Source: Reyranella sp. | Lineage (GTDB): Bacteria; Pseudomonadota; Alphaproteobacteria; Reyranellales; Reyranellaceae | NCBI GenBank assembly: GCA_004296815.1 | Contig: SCVT01000024.1 | Location: 1 to 16,598 of the forward strand | Length of the DNA stretch: 16,598 bases | Reading direction: 5' to 3' | Shown here: positions 1 to 6,303 of the stretch, piece by piece | How the letters are laid out: each line of letters starts with the position of its first letter | How positions within the stretch are numbered: position 1 is the stretch's first letter | Translations under genes and position numbers: made by a program | Notes under the pieces: model-generated | What the model saw: the letters and a program-made list of their open reading frames with translations, nothing else | The model's database searches: none | What the model was told of the DNA's origin: nothing

Positions 1-1619
1 TCGGTCGACTCCGTCACCACCATCGCCGAGGCGTAGGTGACGCGGCTGCCGCCCGTGAGGTTGCTGAAGCCGATGACGCTCGTGTCGCCGATCAGCACGG
101 AGACCTTCTTGTAGTCGATGCCCAGGATTTCGGCCGTGATGTTGGCGGTCGACGCGCGGCTGCCGCCGATGTCGGGATGGCCGGTGATCACTACCACCGT
201 GCCGTCCTCGTTGATGTTGACCTGCGCGCTCGATTCGCCGCCGGCGTTGAACCAGAAGCCCGAGGCGACGCCGCGGCCGTAGACCTTGCCGTTGCCTGCC
301 TTCGGCAGCTTCTTCTTATAGTGATCGTGCGCCTTGGCCTGCTCGATCGTGTCGACGAAGCCGATGCGCGGATAGACCGGGCCATGCGCGGCCTTGGTGC
401 CCTCACGTGCGGCGTTCTTCAGCCGCAGCTCGAGCGGATCCATCTTGAGCGCCTCGGCGATCTCGTCGAGCACGCACTCGACGCCGTAGGCGCCGATCGG
501 CGCGCCCGGCGCGCGGTAGGCCGCGACCTTCGAGCGGTTGGAGACGACGTCGAAGCCCATCGAGTGGACGTTCGGGATGTTGTAGGGCGCGAAGGCGCAA
601 CCTGCGGCGCCGCGGATCGGCGAGCCGGGGAGGGCGCCGGCCTGCAGGCAGAAGGTGCCTTGGGCGGCGACGAGCTTGCCGTCCTTGGTGGCACCGATCT
701 TGATCTTGCTGGTCGAGCCCGAGGTCGGACCCGAAGCATGGAACACCTCGGTGCGGGTCATCACCATCTTCACCGGCCGGCCCGACTTCTTGGCCAGCAT
801 GAGCGCGACGGGCTCGAGGTAGATGATGGTCTTGCCGCCGAAGCCACCGCCGATCTCGGCGGGGATGGCGCGGATGTCGTTCTGCGGGATGCCCGTCAGG
901 TAGGCGCACATGGCGCGGACCATGAACTGGCCCTGGCTCGAGCTCCAGATCGTGGCCTTGCCGTCGGAGACGCTGACCAGGCAGCTGTGCGGCTCGATGT
1001 AGCCCTGGTGCACCGGCTCGGTGCGGAAGGACCGCTCGATGACGACGTCGGCCTTGGCGAAGCCCTCATCGATGTCGCCGAGCTTGTGCTCGAGGGTGCC
1101 GGCGATGTTCGAGGGCTTGTCCTTGTACTTGATGAAATCGTGCAGGATCGGCGCATCGGGCTTCATCGCGGCGTCGACGTCGATGACGTGCGGCAGCACC
1201 TCGTACTCGACCTCGATCAGCTTGCACGCCTCGGCCGCGACCTTCTCGCTGATGGCGGCGACGGCGGCGATCGGATGGCCGTAGAACAATGCCTTCTCGC
1301 GCGCCATGACGTTGCGGCACATCCAGCGCATGTCCTGGATGCCCAGCATCACCGACTTGTCGAGCGGGAAGTTGACGATGTCCTTGTGCGTCACCACGGC
1401 CTTCACGCCGGGATAGGCTTCCGCCTTCTTGGTGTTGATCGACTTGATGCGCGCGTGGGCGTGCGGGCTGCGCAGCACCTTGCCCCACATCATGCCGGGC
1501 ATGGTCGTGTCGGAGGAGTAGGCGGCGCGACCTGTCACCTTGTCGGCGCCGTCGGGACGGATCGTGCGCTGGCCGATCCACTTGTTGTCGTTCACGGGAT
1601 TGCTGTCCTTGGTGCTCAT
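1..1619 (-). CDS. Molybdopterin-binding large subunit of a xanthine dehydrogenase/CO dehydrogenase-family hydroxylase (3' end outside window)
   Basis: This is the catalytic subunit of a molybdenum hydroxylase, which would use water to hydroxylate a substrate at the Mo-cytosine-dinucleotide centre. About 539 residues are visible; the family is usually 750-800, so the C-terminal third, with the catalytic Glu region, lies beyond the left edge. The N-terminus shows the family pattern (IGQRTIRPDGADKVTGRAAY), then the GGGFGGK cofactor motif at residues 257-263 and an active-site loop AYRAPGAP at about 367-374. The loop is not the AYRCSFR of true form I CO dehydrogenase, so CO oxidation is unlikely and the substrate is unknown. 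Its ATG overlaps the stop of the 2Fe-2S subunit (ATGA), showing translational coupling. The family assignment is secure; the substrate is not. Confidence 0.9.
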   Translation of the reverse strand, partial: MSTKDSNPVNDNKWIGQRTIRPDGADKVTGRAAYSSDTTMPGMMWGKVLRSPHAHARIKSINTKKAEAYPGVKAVVTHKDIVNFPLDKSVMLGIQDMRWMCRNVMAREKALFYGHPIAAVAAISEKVAAEACKLIEVEYEVLPHVIDVDAAMKPDAPILHDFIKYKDKPSNIAGTLEHKLGDIDEGFAKADVVIERSFRTEPVHQGYIEPHSCLVSVSDGKATIWSSSQGQFMVRAMCAYLTGIPQNDIRAIPAEIGGGFGGKTIIYLEPVALMLAKKSGRPVKMVMTRTEVFHASGPTSGSTSKIKIGATKDGKLVAAQGTFCLQAGALPGSPIRGAAGCAFAPYNIPNVHSMGFDVVSNRSKVAAYRAPGAPIGAYGVECVLDEIAEALKMDPLELRLKNAAREGTKAAHGPVYPRIGFVDTIEQAKAHDHYKKKLPKAGNGKVYGRGVASGFWFNAGGESSAQVNINEDGTVVVITGHPDIGGSRASTANITAEILGIDYKKVSVLIGDTSVIGFSNLTGGSRVTYASAMVVTEST

Positions 1620-2095
1620 CGTGCAGCTCCTCGCATGTCGGCGGCGGTTTCCATCACGGCGCGGACGATCTTGTCGTAGCCGGTGCAGCGGCAGAGATTG
1701 CCGGCGAGCCAGAAGCGGACCTCGTGCTCGGTCGGGTTGGGGTTGCGCTCGAGCAGCGACTTCGCCGCCATCAGCACGCCCGGTGTGCAGATGCCGCACT
1801 GGAGTGCGGCCATCTCGAGGAACTTGGTCTGCAGCGGGTGCAGCTCCTCGCCCGCCATGCCCTCGATGGTGCCGAGCTTCTGGCCCTCGGCCTCGGCCGC
1901 GAGCATCAGGCAGGAGCAGACGATGCGGTCGTTCACCGTGATGGTGCAGGCACCGCAGTCGCCCGAGCCGCAGCCTTCCTTGCTGCCGGTCAGGCCGAGC
2001 GGCCCGCGCAGCACATCGAGCATGCTCTGTTCGGCGTCGCAGAGGAACTCGTGCGGCTCGCCGTTGACGGTGGTGGAGACGTGGATCTTGGCCAT
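1616..2095 (-). CDS. 2Fe-2S iron-sulfur small subunit of molybdenum hydroxylase (CoxS-like)
   Basis: This 159-residue electron-transfer subunit passes electrons from the molybdenum site to the FAD subunit through two 2Fe-2S clusters. The plant-ferredoxin-type cluster is ligated by C42, C47, C50 and C62. The C-terminal helical-domain cluster uses C100 and C103 in QCGICTPG and C135 and C137 in CRCTGY. All eight ligands are present and the length is typical, so the protein looks intact. It starts 5 bases after the FAD subunit stop and its own stop overlaps the large-subunit start, so the three genes form one operon in M-S-L order. No signal peptide is seen, so the complex is probably cytoplasmic. 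Confidence 0.95.
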   Translation of the reverse strand: MAKIHVSTTVNGEPHEFLCDAEQSMLDVLRGPLGLTGSKEGCGSGDCGACTITVNDRIVCSCLMLAAEAEGQKLGTIEGMAGEELHPLQTKFLEMAALQCGICTPGVLMAAKSLLERNPNPTEHEVRFWLAGNLCRCTGYDKIVRAVMETAADMRGAAR

Positions 2096-2100
2096 GACGA

Positions 2101-2970
2101 TTACTTTCCTCCCGCCCGCTGGGCGGCAATGGCGGCGGTGCGCTTGAGCAGCACGCCGGCAACCTGGGTGCGGTAGGCGATGGTCCCGCGCTTGTCGTCG
2201 ATCGGACGGCAGGCGGCGCTGCAGGCCGCGGCGGCCTTGGCGAGTGCCGCGTCGTCCAGCTTGGAGCCGATCAGCGCCTTGGCCGCATCCTCTACCAGCA
2301 GCACCGTCGGGGCGACGGCACCCAGGCTGACGCGGGCGGCAGTGACGGTGCCCTTGTCGAGCGTGAGGCTGACGCCGCAGCCCACGACTGCAATGTCCAT
2401 CTCGGTGCGGGGGATCATGCGCAGGTAGGCATCGCCCGAGCCCTTGGGCCGGGCGGGCAGGGTGAAGGCCACGACGATCTCGCCGGGCTCAAGGTTCAGG
2501 CGACCCGGGCCCTTCGGCACCTTCTCCACGGGCAGCTCGCGCTTGCCCTTCGGCCCCTGAATGGTCACGACCGCGCCGGCCGCCACCATCGCCGGCACGC
2601 TGTCGCCGGCGGGCGAGCCGTTGCACAGGTTGCCGCCGGCGGAGGCCCGGCCCTGGATCTGCGTCGAGCCGATCAGGTTCGTCGCCTCGACGACGCCCGG
2701 CCAGACCTTCTTGAGCTTGGGATGCTCACGCAGGACGGCGCCCGAAACCGCCGCCCCGATGCGGAAACCGCCATCCTTGGTTTCCTCGATGGCGGTCATT
2801 TCGGGGATCTTCTTGATGTCGACGATGACGCCGGGGTTGAGGATTCCGGCACGCATCTGGATCAGAAGATCCGTGCCGCCGGCCAGAATTCGCCCCTTGC
2901 CGGCGGTTGCGGCGAAGGCGCGGACCGCCTCGTCGAGCGTTTTCGGCGCCAGATACTGGATATCCGTCAT
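2101..2970 (-). CDS. FAD-binding medium subunit of molybdenum hydroxylase (CoxM-like)
   Basis: This 289-residue flavoprotein subunit accepts electrons from the 2Fe-2S subunit and hands them to an external acceptor. It opens with the typical LAPKTLDEAVRAFA stretch and has the two FAD pyrophosphate-binding motifs of the CO dehydrogenase medium-subunit family: AGGTD at residues 30-34 and ASAGGNLCNGSPAGD at about 109-123. The second differs slightly from the common TIGGN form. The length matches stand-alone FAD subunits. A possible ribosome site (AAAGGG) lies about 11 bases before the ATG. It is the first gene of the three-gene operon, so the promoter should lie in 2971-3164, shared with the divergent gene that starts at 3165. 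Confidence 0.93.
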   Translation of the reverse strand: MTDIQYLAPKTLDEAVRAFAATAGKGRILAGGTDLLIQMRAGILNPGVIVDIKKIPEMTAIEETKDGGFRIGAAVSGAVLREHPKLKKVWPGVVEATNLIGSTQIQGRASAGGNLCNGSPAGDSVPAMVAAGAVVTIQGPKGKRELPVEKVPKGPGRLNLEPGEIVVAFTLPARPKGSGDAYLRMIPRTEMDIAVVGCGVSLTLDKGTVTAARVSLGAVAPTVLLVEDAAKALIGSKLDDAALAKAAAACSAACRPIDDKRGTIAYRTQVAGVLLKRTAAIAAQRAGGK

Positions 2971-2997
2971 TTGGTTCGTGACCCTTTCATCCCTCGG

Positions 2998-3022
2998 AGG
3001 GCTGCCGATGCAGCTCTTTTTT
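2998..3022 (+). terminator. Possible plus-strand terminator-like hairpin in the divergent spacer
   Basis: Positions 3001-3014 form GCTGC-CGAT-GCAGC. The stem extends outward by A-T, G-C and one G-T pair from 2998 to 3017 and is followed on the plus strand by six T residues (3017-3022). The shape is that of a short intrinsic terminator, but no plus-strand gene lies upstream of it. It sits in the untranslated leader of the minus-strand operon and may be chance, an antisense-transcript stop or leader structure. Confidence 0.3.
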
Positions 3023-3093
3023 CGATTTCTGCTGAAGGATGAAGCCTAGGGCATGAAGTCGGGCGCGGGCAAGCGACAGAGCCGCATGGCGAG

Positions 3094-3118
3094 GCAACGT
3101 CGGCGGGACATCGGCGTT
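3094..3118 (+). promoter_or_regulatory. Candidate ECF/EcfG-type promoter upstream of the gene at 3165
   Basis: GCAAC at 3094-3098 and CGTT at 3115-3118 are separated by 16 bases. The alphaproteobacterial general-stress sigma factor EcfG recognises GGAAC-N16/17-CGTT, so this is one mismatch from consensus with correct spacing. Transcription would start near 3125, leaving about 40 bases of leader before the ATG at 3165. The assignment rests on pattern matching only. Confidence 0.3.
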
Positions 3119-3164
3119 ATCTGCCTGAAATCCATGCTGGATGATCCTTGGGGGGACCGGCCCG

Positions 3165-3608
3165 ATGAGGCAGGCAGTCGTCTTCGTTCTCGCCTCCACC
3201 GTCCTGGTGGCGGCGGTGGCCAGCGCCCACGTTTTCGCCCCCCTGCCGGATGGCACTTCCTTTCGCACCATCGCCACGGCTGAGGCAGCACCGCCTGCCG
3301 CCACAGCGCCCGTTCCGACGAAATCGGCTTTCGAGACCCGCCAAGCGCCTGTCCCGCTGCTGGTGCGGGAACGAGCCTCCTGGGCGGCGCCCGCCGGCCT
3401 CGAGGCGAGCGCGACGGCCGCGGCGTCGGCGCCGGTAATCAACGAGGAGGGCAACCGCTTCGCCAAGGGCGCCATCGAGGCCGACGGCTACAAGGGTGTC
3501 CGCGACATCACGCCTGGTCCTGACGGAACTTTTCGCGCCCGCGCCATGCGTGGCCGCACCGAGGTGACCATTACGGTCGATCGGGAGGGCCGCGTCTCCG
3601 CCAACTGA
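3165..3608 (+). CDS. Small exported protein with PepSY-like C-terminal segment
   Basis: This is an unrecognised 147-residue protein. I prefer the ATG at 3165 to the one at 3141: it places a purine-rich TGGGGGGA about 10 bases upstream and starts directly on a signal peptide (MRQAVVFVLASTVLVAAVASA) with a likely AxA cleavage near residue 21. The middle (about 35-95) is rich in Ala, Pro and Thr and probably disordered. The last 51 residues contain GYKGVRDITPGPDGTFRARA and then EVTITVDREGRVSAN, a pattern like PepSY-type modulator domains, in which a short helix is followed by strands ending in VDxxGxV. The protein is likely periplasmic. It is followed by a strong terminator and appears monocistronic. 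The PepSY resemblance is an inference. Confidence 0.75.
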   Translation: MRQAVVFVLASTVLVAAVASAHVFAPLPDGTSFRTIATAEAAPPAATAPVPTKSAFETRQAPVPLLVRERASWAAPAGLEASATAAASAPVINEEGNRFAKGAIEADGYKGVRDITPGPDGTFRARAMRGRTEVTITVDREGRVSAN

Positions 3609-3668
3609 GATCTTGCAGCCTTGCGACGGTTCGCCAGGACCGTTCCTCTCCCCCGAGGGGCTGCAAGG

Positions 3669-3703
3669 GCCCGCTCCGGCTTGCCGGAGCGGGCTTTTCT
3701 TTT
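3669..3703 (+). terminator. Rho-independent terminator for the gene ending at 3608
   Basis: The arms GCCCGCTCCGGC (3669-3680) and GCCGGAGCGGGC (3683-3694) are perfectly complementary over 12 bases, in practice an 11-bp stem with a CTTG loop. They are followed by TTTTCTTTT. The T-run is only on the plus-strand side, so this terminates the exported-protein gene. Confidence 0.92.
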
Positions 3704-3720
3704 GAACTGCGCGGGTTGCT

Positions 3721-3756
3721 CAAACGAAAGCGCCCGCCCGGTTTCCCGGGCGGGCG
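3721..3756 (-). terminator. Probable terminator for the minus-strand gene ending at 3781
   Basis: The arms CGCCCGCCCGG (3731-3741) and CCGGGCGGGCG (3746-3756) pair perfectly around a TTTC loop. Read on the minus strand, the hairpin lies about 25 bases after the stop and is followed by CTTTCGTTTG, a weak but usable U-tract. Together with the adjacent plus-strand terminator it insulates the two convergent genes. Confidence 0.75.
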
Positions 3757-3780
3757 TCGCGTGATCTTCTGGGATGAAAT

Positions 3781-4152
3781 CTAGTACTTGATCTCGACCT
3801 TGCGTTCGGTCGGATCGCTCAGGCCGTCACCGACCTTCATGAGCGGCTTGGCAGCGACGGGGCGCACGCTGATCTTGTCGGCAGGCGCGCCCTGTTTCAC
3901 CAGTTCCTGCTTCACGGCGTTGGCCGCGTCGGCGCGTCCCTCTACGCGCACGGTCTTCTGCTCCTTGGCCGCTTCGGCCGCGCTGCGCACCGTGCCCATC
4001 GCGGAGGCGGGGACCTTGTTGCCATTTTCCACGAACAGCATGTGATCCGCCTTCGGGGCCGCATTGGGCGCCGAGGCCATGTTCTGGCTCATCGCCGAGA
4101 GAGGCATCATCGCGAGGCCGCCGATCACGACGGAAATGCAGAGCTTGCGCAT
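3781..4152 (-). CDS. Small exported protein with a shortened OmpA-like domain
   Basis: This is a 123-residue protein. The ATG at 4152 is chosen over one 27 bases upstream because AAAGGAGA sits about 8 bases before it and a signal peptide follows at once (MRKLCISVVIGGLAMMPLSA). Residues 37-123 resemble an OmpA/MotB peptidoglycan-binding domain in miniature: an LFVENG opening strand, helix SAAEAAKEQ, VRVEGRAD at 68-75 in place of the usual xGHTD, a second helix ending LVKQGAPADKISVRP, and SDPTERKVEIKY in place of NRRVEI. D75 and R117 align with the Asp and Arg that bind diaminopimelate in the family, but the DxxGxxxxN loop is missing. It is likely periplasmic; peptidoglycan binding is uncertain. 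A candidate EcfG promoter lies upstream. Confidence 0.8.
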   Translation of the reverse strand: MRKLCISVVIGGLAMMPLSAMSQNMASAPNAAPKADHMLFVENGNKVPASAMGTVRSAAEAAKEQKTVRVEGRADAANAVKQELVKQGAPADKISVRPVAAKPLMKVGDGLSDPTERKVEIKY

Positions 4153-4178
4153 TGCAGGGTCTCCTTTCGTCATGCCCA

Positions 4179-4204
4179 ATCAACGCCTCGCGCGGCGTGA
4201 AAGT
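4179..4204 (-). promoter_or_regulatory. Candidate ECF/EcfG-type promoter for the OmpA-like gene
   Basis: On the minus strand GAAAC is followed after 17 bases by CGTT, one mismatch from GGAAC-N16/17-CGTT. The leader to the ATG at 4152 would be roughly 20 bases and carries the AAAGGAGA ribosome site. The assignment rests on pattern only. Confidence 0.3.
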
Positions 4205-4244
4205 TTCCTGTGGAACCCGGCATGAACCCAAGGAACCGTACGCG

Positions 4245-4367
4245 GTGGCCGACGTTCGAAATTTCATGCAGACGGCGATGTACATTGCCAGCGCCATGAT
4301 TCTCCTGACGCTGATGGGCGGCGTCTCGCTGCTGGCGCTCGTCTTCTACAACAACCGTAAGGGCTAG
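4245..4367 (+). CDS. Putative single-pass small membrane peptide
   Basis: This short frame encodes a peptide ending in SAMILLTLMGGVSLLALVFY and then NNRKG, that is, one hydrophobic helix of about 20 residues followed by a short basic tail, the shape of a small single-pass inner-membrane protein. Two starts are possible: GTG at 4245, preceded by AAGGA about 10 bases upstream (40 residues), or ATG at 4266 with no visible ribosome site (33 residues). I chose the first for its ribosome site. No family is recognised. It lies in the spacer between the divergent OmpA-like gene and tamA, overlapping no other gene, and ends about 60 bases before tamA. The helix favours a real gene, but chance cannot be excluded at this length. 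Confidence 0.45.
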   Translation: MADVRNFMQTAMYIASAMILLTLMGGVSLLALVFYNNRKG

Positions 4368-4428
4368 CGCGCAAGGGGTAGCGTCGACGCATCCTAATGG
4401 CTGCAGGGACGTTGGTTCCCTGCGTGCC

Positions 4429-6303
4429 ATGGCTTTTTGTTGTTCAGCTCTAATGTATCCGGCGCGCATCGGGCTCCTGGCTCTGTTCGTCTTGGCGGGA
4501 GTGACGATGCTTTGCGCCGTCGCGCAGGCACGCACCGGCAAGGTCGTGCTCACCGTGACGGGAGACGAGCGCATGTCCGCCGATCTCCGCGAAGTGGTCG
4601 AGGATTTCGAGAAGCGCCAGCCGCTCGAGGGCGATTCGCTTGCTCTCTTGCAGGGCGCGCAGGCCGTGGCCGCGCGACTGGGCGCAGCGCTGCGTTCGCG
4701 CGGCTTCTACGATGCCACGCTCGCCGCCACCATCGAAGGCCAGCCGGTCAATGACGCTGCGGCGCTTGCCGCTCTCGATGCCAGTGCCGACACGAGGCCT
4801 GCTTCTTTCAACATCACGATCGACACCGGACCGCGCTACCGCATCGGCACGATCGCCATCCAGCCGGCCGGTGCGAGCATGTCACTGCCGGGTGTCGATC
4901 GCGCCGAGCTTGGCTTGGCACCCGGAGATCCGGCGGACGCCACGTCCATCGTCGCCGCGCAGGACAAGCTGCTGGGCGAGCTGCGTAAGCAGGGCTATGC
5001 GCTGGCCGCGATCCGCGATCGCGACCTGGTGGTCGACCACGCCACGCGAGAGATGGCGGTGACCTTCGTGGTGCAGCCGGGCCCCGTGGCGAAGATGGGT
5101 GCCGTGCGCTTCACCGGCACGGAGAAGGTGGACACGGCCTGGCTGCAGGGCCGCGTGCCCTTCGAGCGGGGCGAGGCCTACACGCCGGCCAAGGTCGAGG
5201 CCCTGCGCGGCAAGGTCACCTCGCTCGGCACCTTCAACGCGGTGCGGGTGAAACCCGCGACGGAGCTCGATCCCAACGGCGAACTGCCGATCGACGTCGA
5301 GCTCACCGACCGGCTGCAGCGCTCGATCGGCTTCGGCGTGAGCTACGAGACGCAGCTCGGCTTCGCGGTCGAGGGCTTCTGGGTCCATCGCAACCTGTTC
5401 GGCCAGGCCGAGAGCTTGCGGCTGTCGGCCGAGATCAACCATCTCGGCCAGGGCTACGCGATCCTCGACACGGGCTTCGCCTTCCGCGCGGCGTTCCGCA
5501 AACCCGACTGGTGGCAGCCGGGGCAGGACCTGCGGGTCGAGGCCGCGGCATTGCGCGAGGTGCTCGACGCCTACACCCGCAAGGCGCTCACCTTCGGCGT
5601 CGGCTTCGACCGCACCGTCTCGCCGCACTTCCAGGTGCGCTTCGGGCTGGCTTTCGAATGGGCGAACATCCTGCGCAACGGCGTCGATGCGACCTATCTG
5701 ATGTGGGGCGTGCCGGTGTCGCTGCTCTGGAACTACGCCAACAGCGATCTCGATCCGACGCGCGGCTGGCGCGTGCAGTTCGACGCGACGCCCTGGGTCG
5801 ACACCGGCCTCGGTGACAACTTCTTCACGGTGCTGCGTCTCACCGGCCGACACTACTTCGACCTCGGCGAACCCGGACGCACGGTGCTCGCCACCAAGGC
5901 CTCGATCGGCAGCGAGCCCGCGCTCTCGATCGGCGGCATCCCGCCCGACAAGCTCTTCTATGCCGGCGGCGGCGGCTCGGTGCGCGGCTTCGTCTACCAG
6001 AGCGCGGGCCCGCGCGACGCTTTCAACAACCCGCTGGGCGGCGCCAGCGTCGTCGAGGCGAGCGTGGAGCTGCGCCAGCGCATCTTCGAGTCGTTCGGCG
6101 CCGTGGCCTTCGTCGATGCCGGCAGCGCCTATCCCGACTTCCTGCCCAACTTCTCTCTCTTTGCGCCACGGGTCGGCGCCGGCGTCGGCATCCGCTACTA
6201 CACCGACTTCGGCCCGGTGCGTCTCGACGTCGGCTTTCCGCTCAACCGCCGCGAGGGCGACCCGCCGTTCGGCGTCTATGTCAGCCTGGGGCAATCCTTC
6301 TGA
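4429..6303 (+). CDS. tamA: TamA-like outer-membrane assembly protein (BamA/Omp85 superfamily)
   Basis: This 624-residue Omp85-family protein should work with TamB to insert or assemble outer-membrane proteins or to link the two membranes. A signal peptide ends near AQA at residue 34. Three POTRA-like repeats follow at about 38-130, 135-215 and 222-293; the third holds the typical GAVRFTGTEKVD stretch. A 16-stranded-type barrel occupies about 298-624. The diagnostic lid motif GGGGSVRGF ends with VRGF at 518-521, and the protein ends in an aromatic residue (GQSF) as barrel proteins do. The length fits TamA (577 in Escherichia coli) rather than BamA with five POTRAs. No good ribosome site precedes either ATG (4429 or 4453), so the start is uncertain. 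The stop overlaps the tamB start by one base (TGATG). Confidence 0.93.
   Translation: MAFCCSALMYPARIGLLALFVLAGVTMLCAVAQARTGKVVLTVTGDERMSADLREVVEDFEKRQPLEGDSLALLQGAQAVAARLGAALRSRGFYDATLAATIEGQPVNDAAALAALDASADTRPASFNITIDTGPRYRIGTIAIQPAGASMSLPGVDRAELGLAPGDPADATSIVAAQDKLLGELRKQGYALAAIRDRDLVVDHATREMAVTFVVQPGPVAKMGAVRFTGTEKVDTAWLQGRVPFERGEAYTPAKVEALRGKVTSLGTFNAVRVKPATELDPNGELPIDVELTDRLQRSIGFGVSYETQLGFAVEGFWVHRNLFGQAESLRLSAEINHLGQGYAILDTGFAFRAAFRKPDWWQPGQDLRVEAAALREVLDAYTRKALTFGVGFDRTVSPHFQVRFGLAFEWANILRNGVDATYLMWGVPVSLLWNYANSDLDPTRGWRVQFDATPWVDTGLGDNFFTVLRLTGRHYFDLGEPGRTVLATKASIGSEPALSIGGIPPDKLFYAGGGGSVRGFVYQSAGPRDAFNNPLGGASVVEASVELRQRIFESFGAVAFVDAGSAYPDFLPNFSLFAPRVGAGVGIRYYTDFGPVRLDVGFPLNRREGDPPFGVYVSLGQSF

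Noticed and set aside
177..1679. 500-codon open frame on the plus strand
   Set aside because: It is antisense to the molybdopterin subunit, whose translation shows family motifs. The plus frame gives low-complexity Arg/Ala/Asp/Val-rich protein, the usual by-product of high GC.
1..2970. Annotation as true carbon monoxide dehydrogenase (coxMSL)
   Set aside because: The active-site loop is AYRAPGAP, not the Cys-containing AYRCSFR loop needed for CO oxidation. Only the family-level name is supported.
3053..3283. Plus-strand frame beginning before the exported-protein gene
   Set aside because: It is out of frame with the signal-peptide gene at 3165 and yields an Arg/Gly-rich sequence without motif.
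4402..4422. GCAGGGA-N7-TCCCTGC hairpin just before tamA
   Set aside because: It has only 7 base pairs with a 7-base loop and no T-run on either side. It could affect translation of the first ATG, but is too weak to call a regulatory element.
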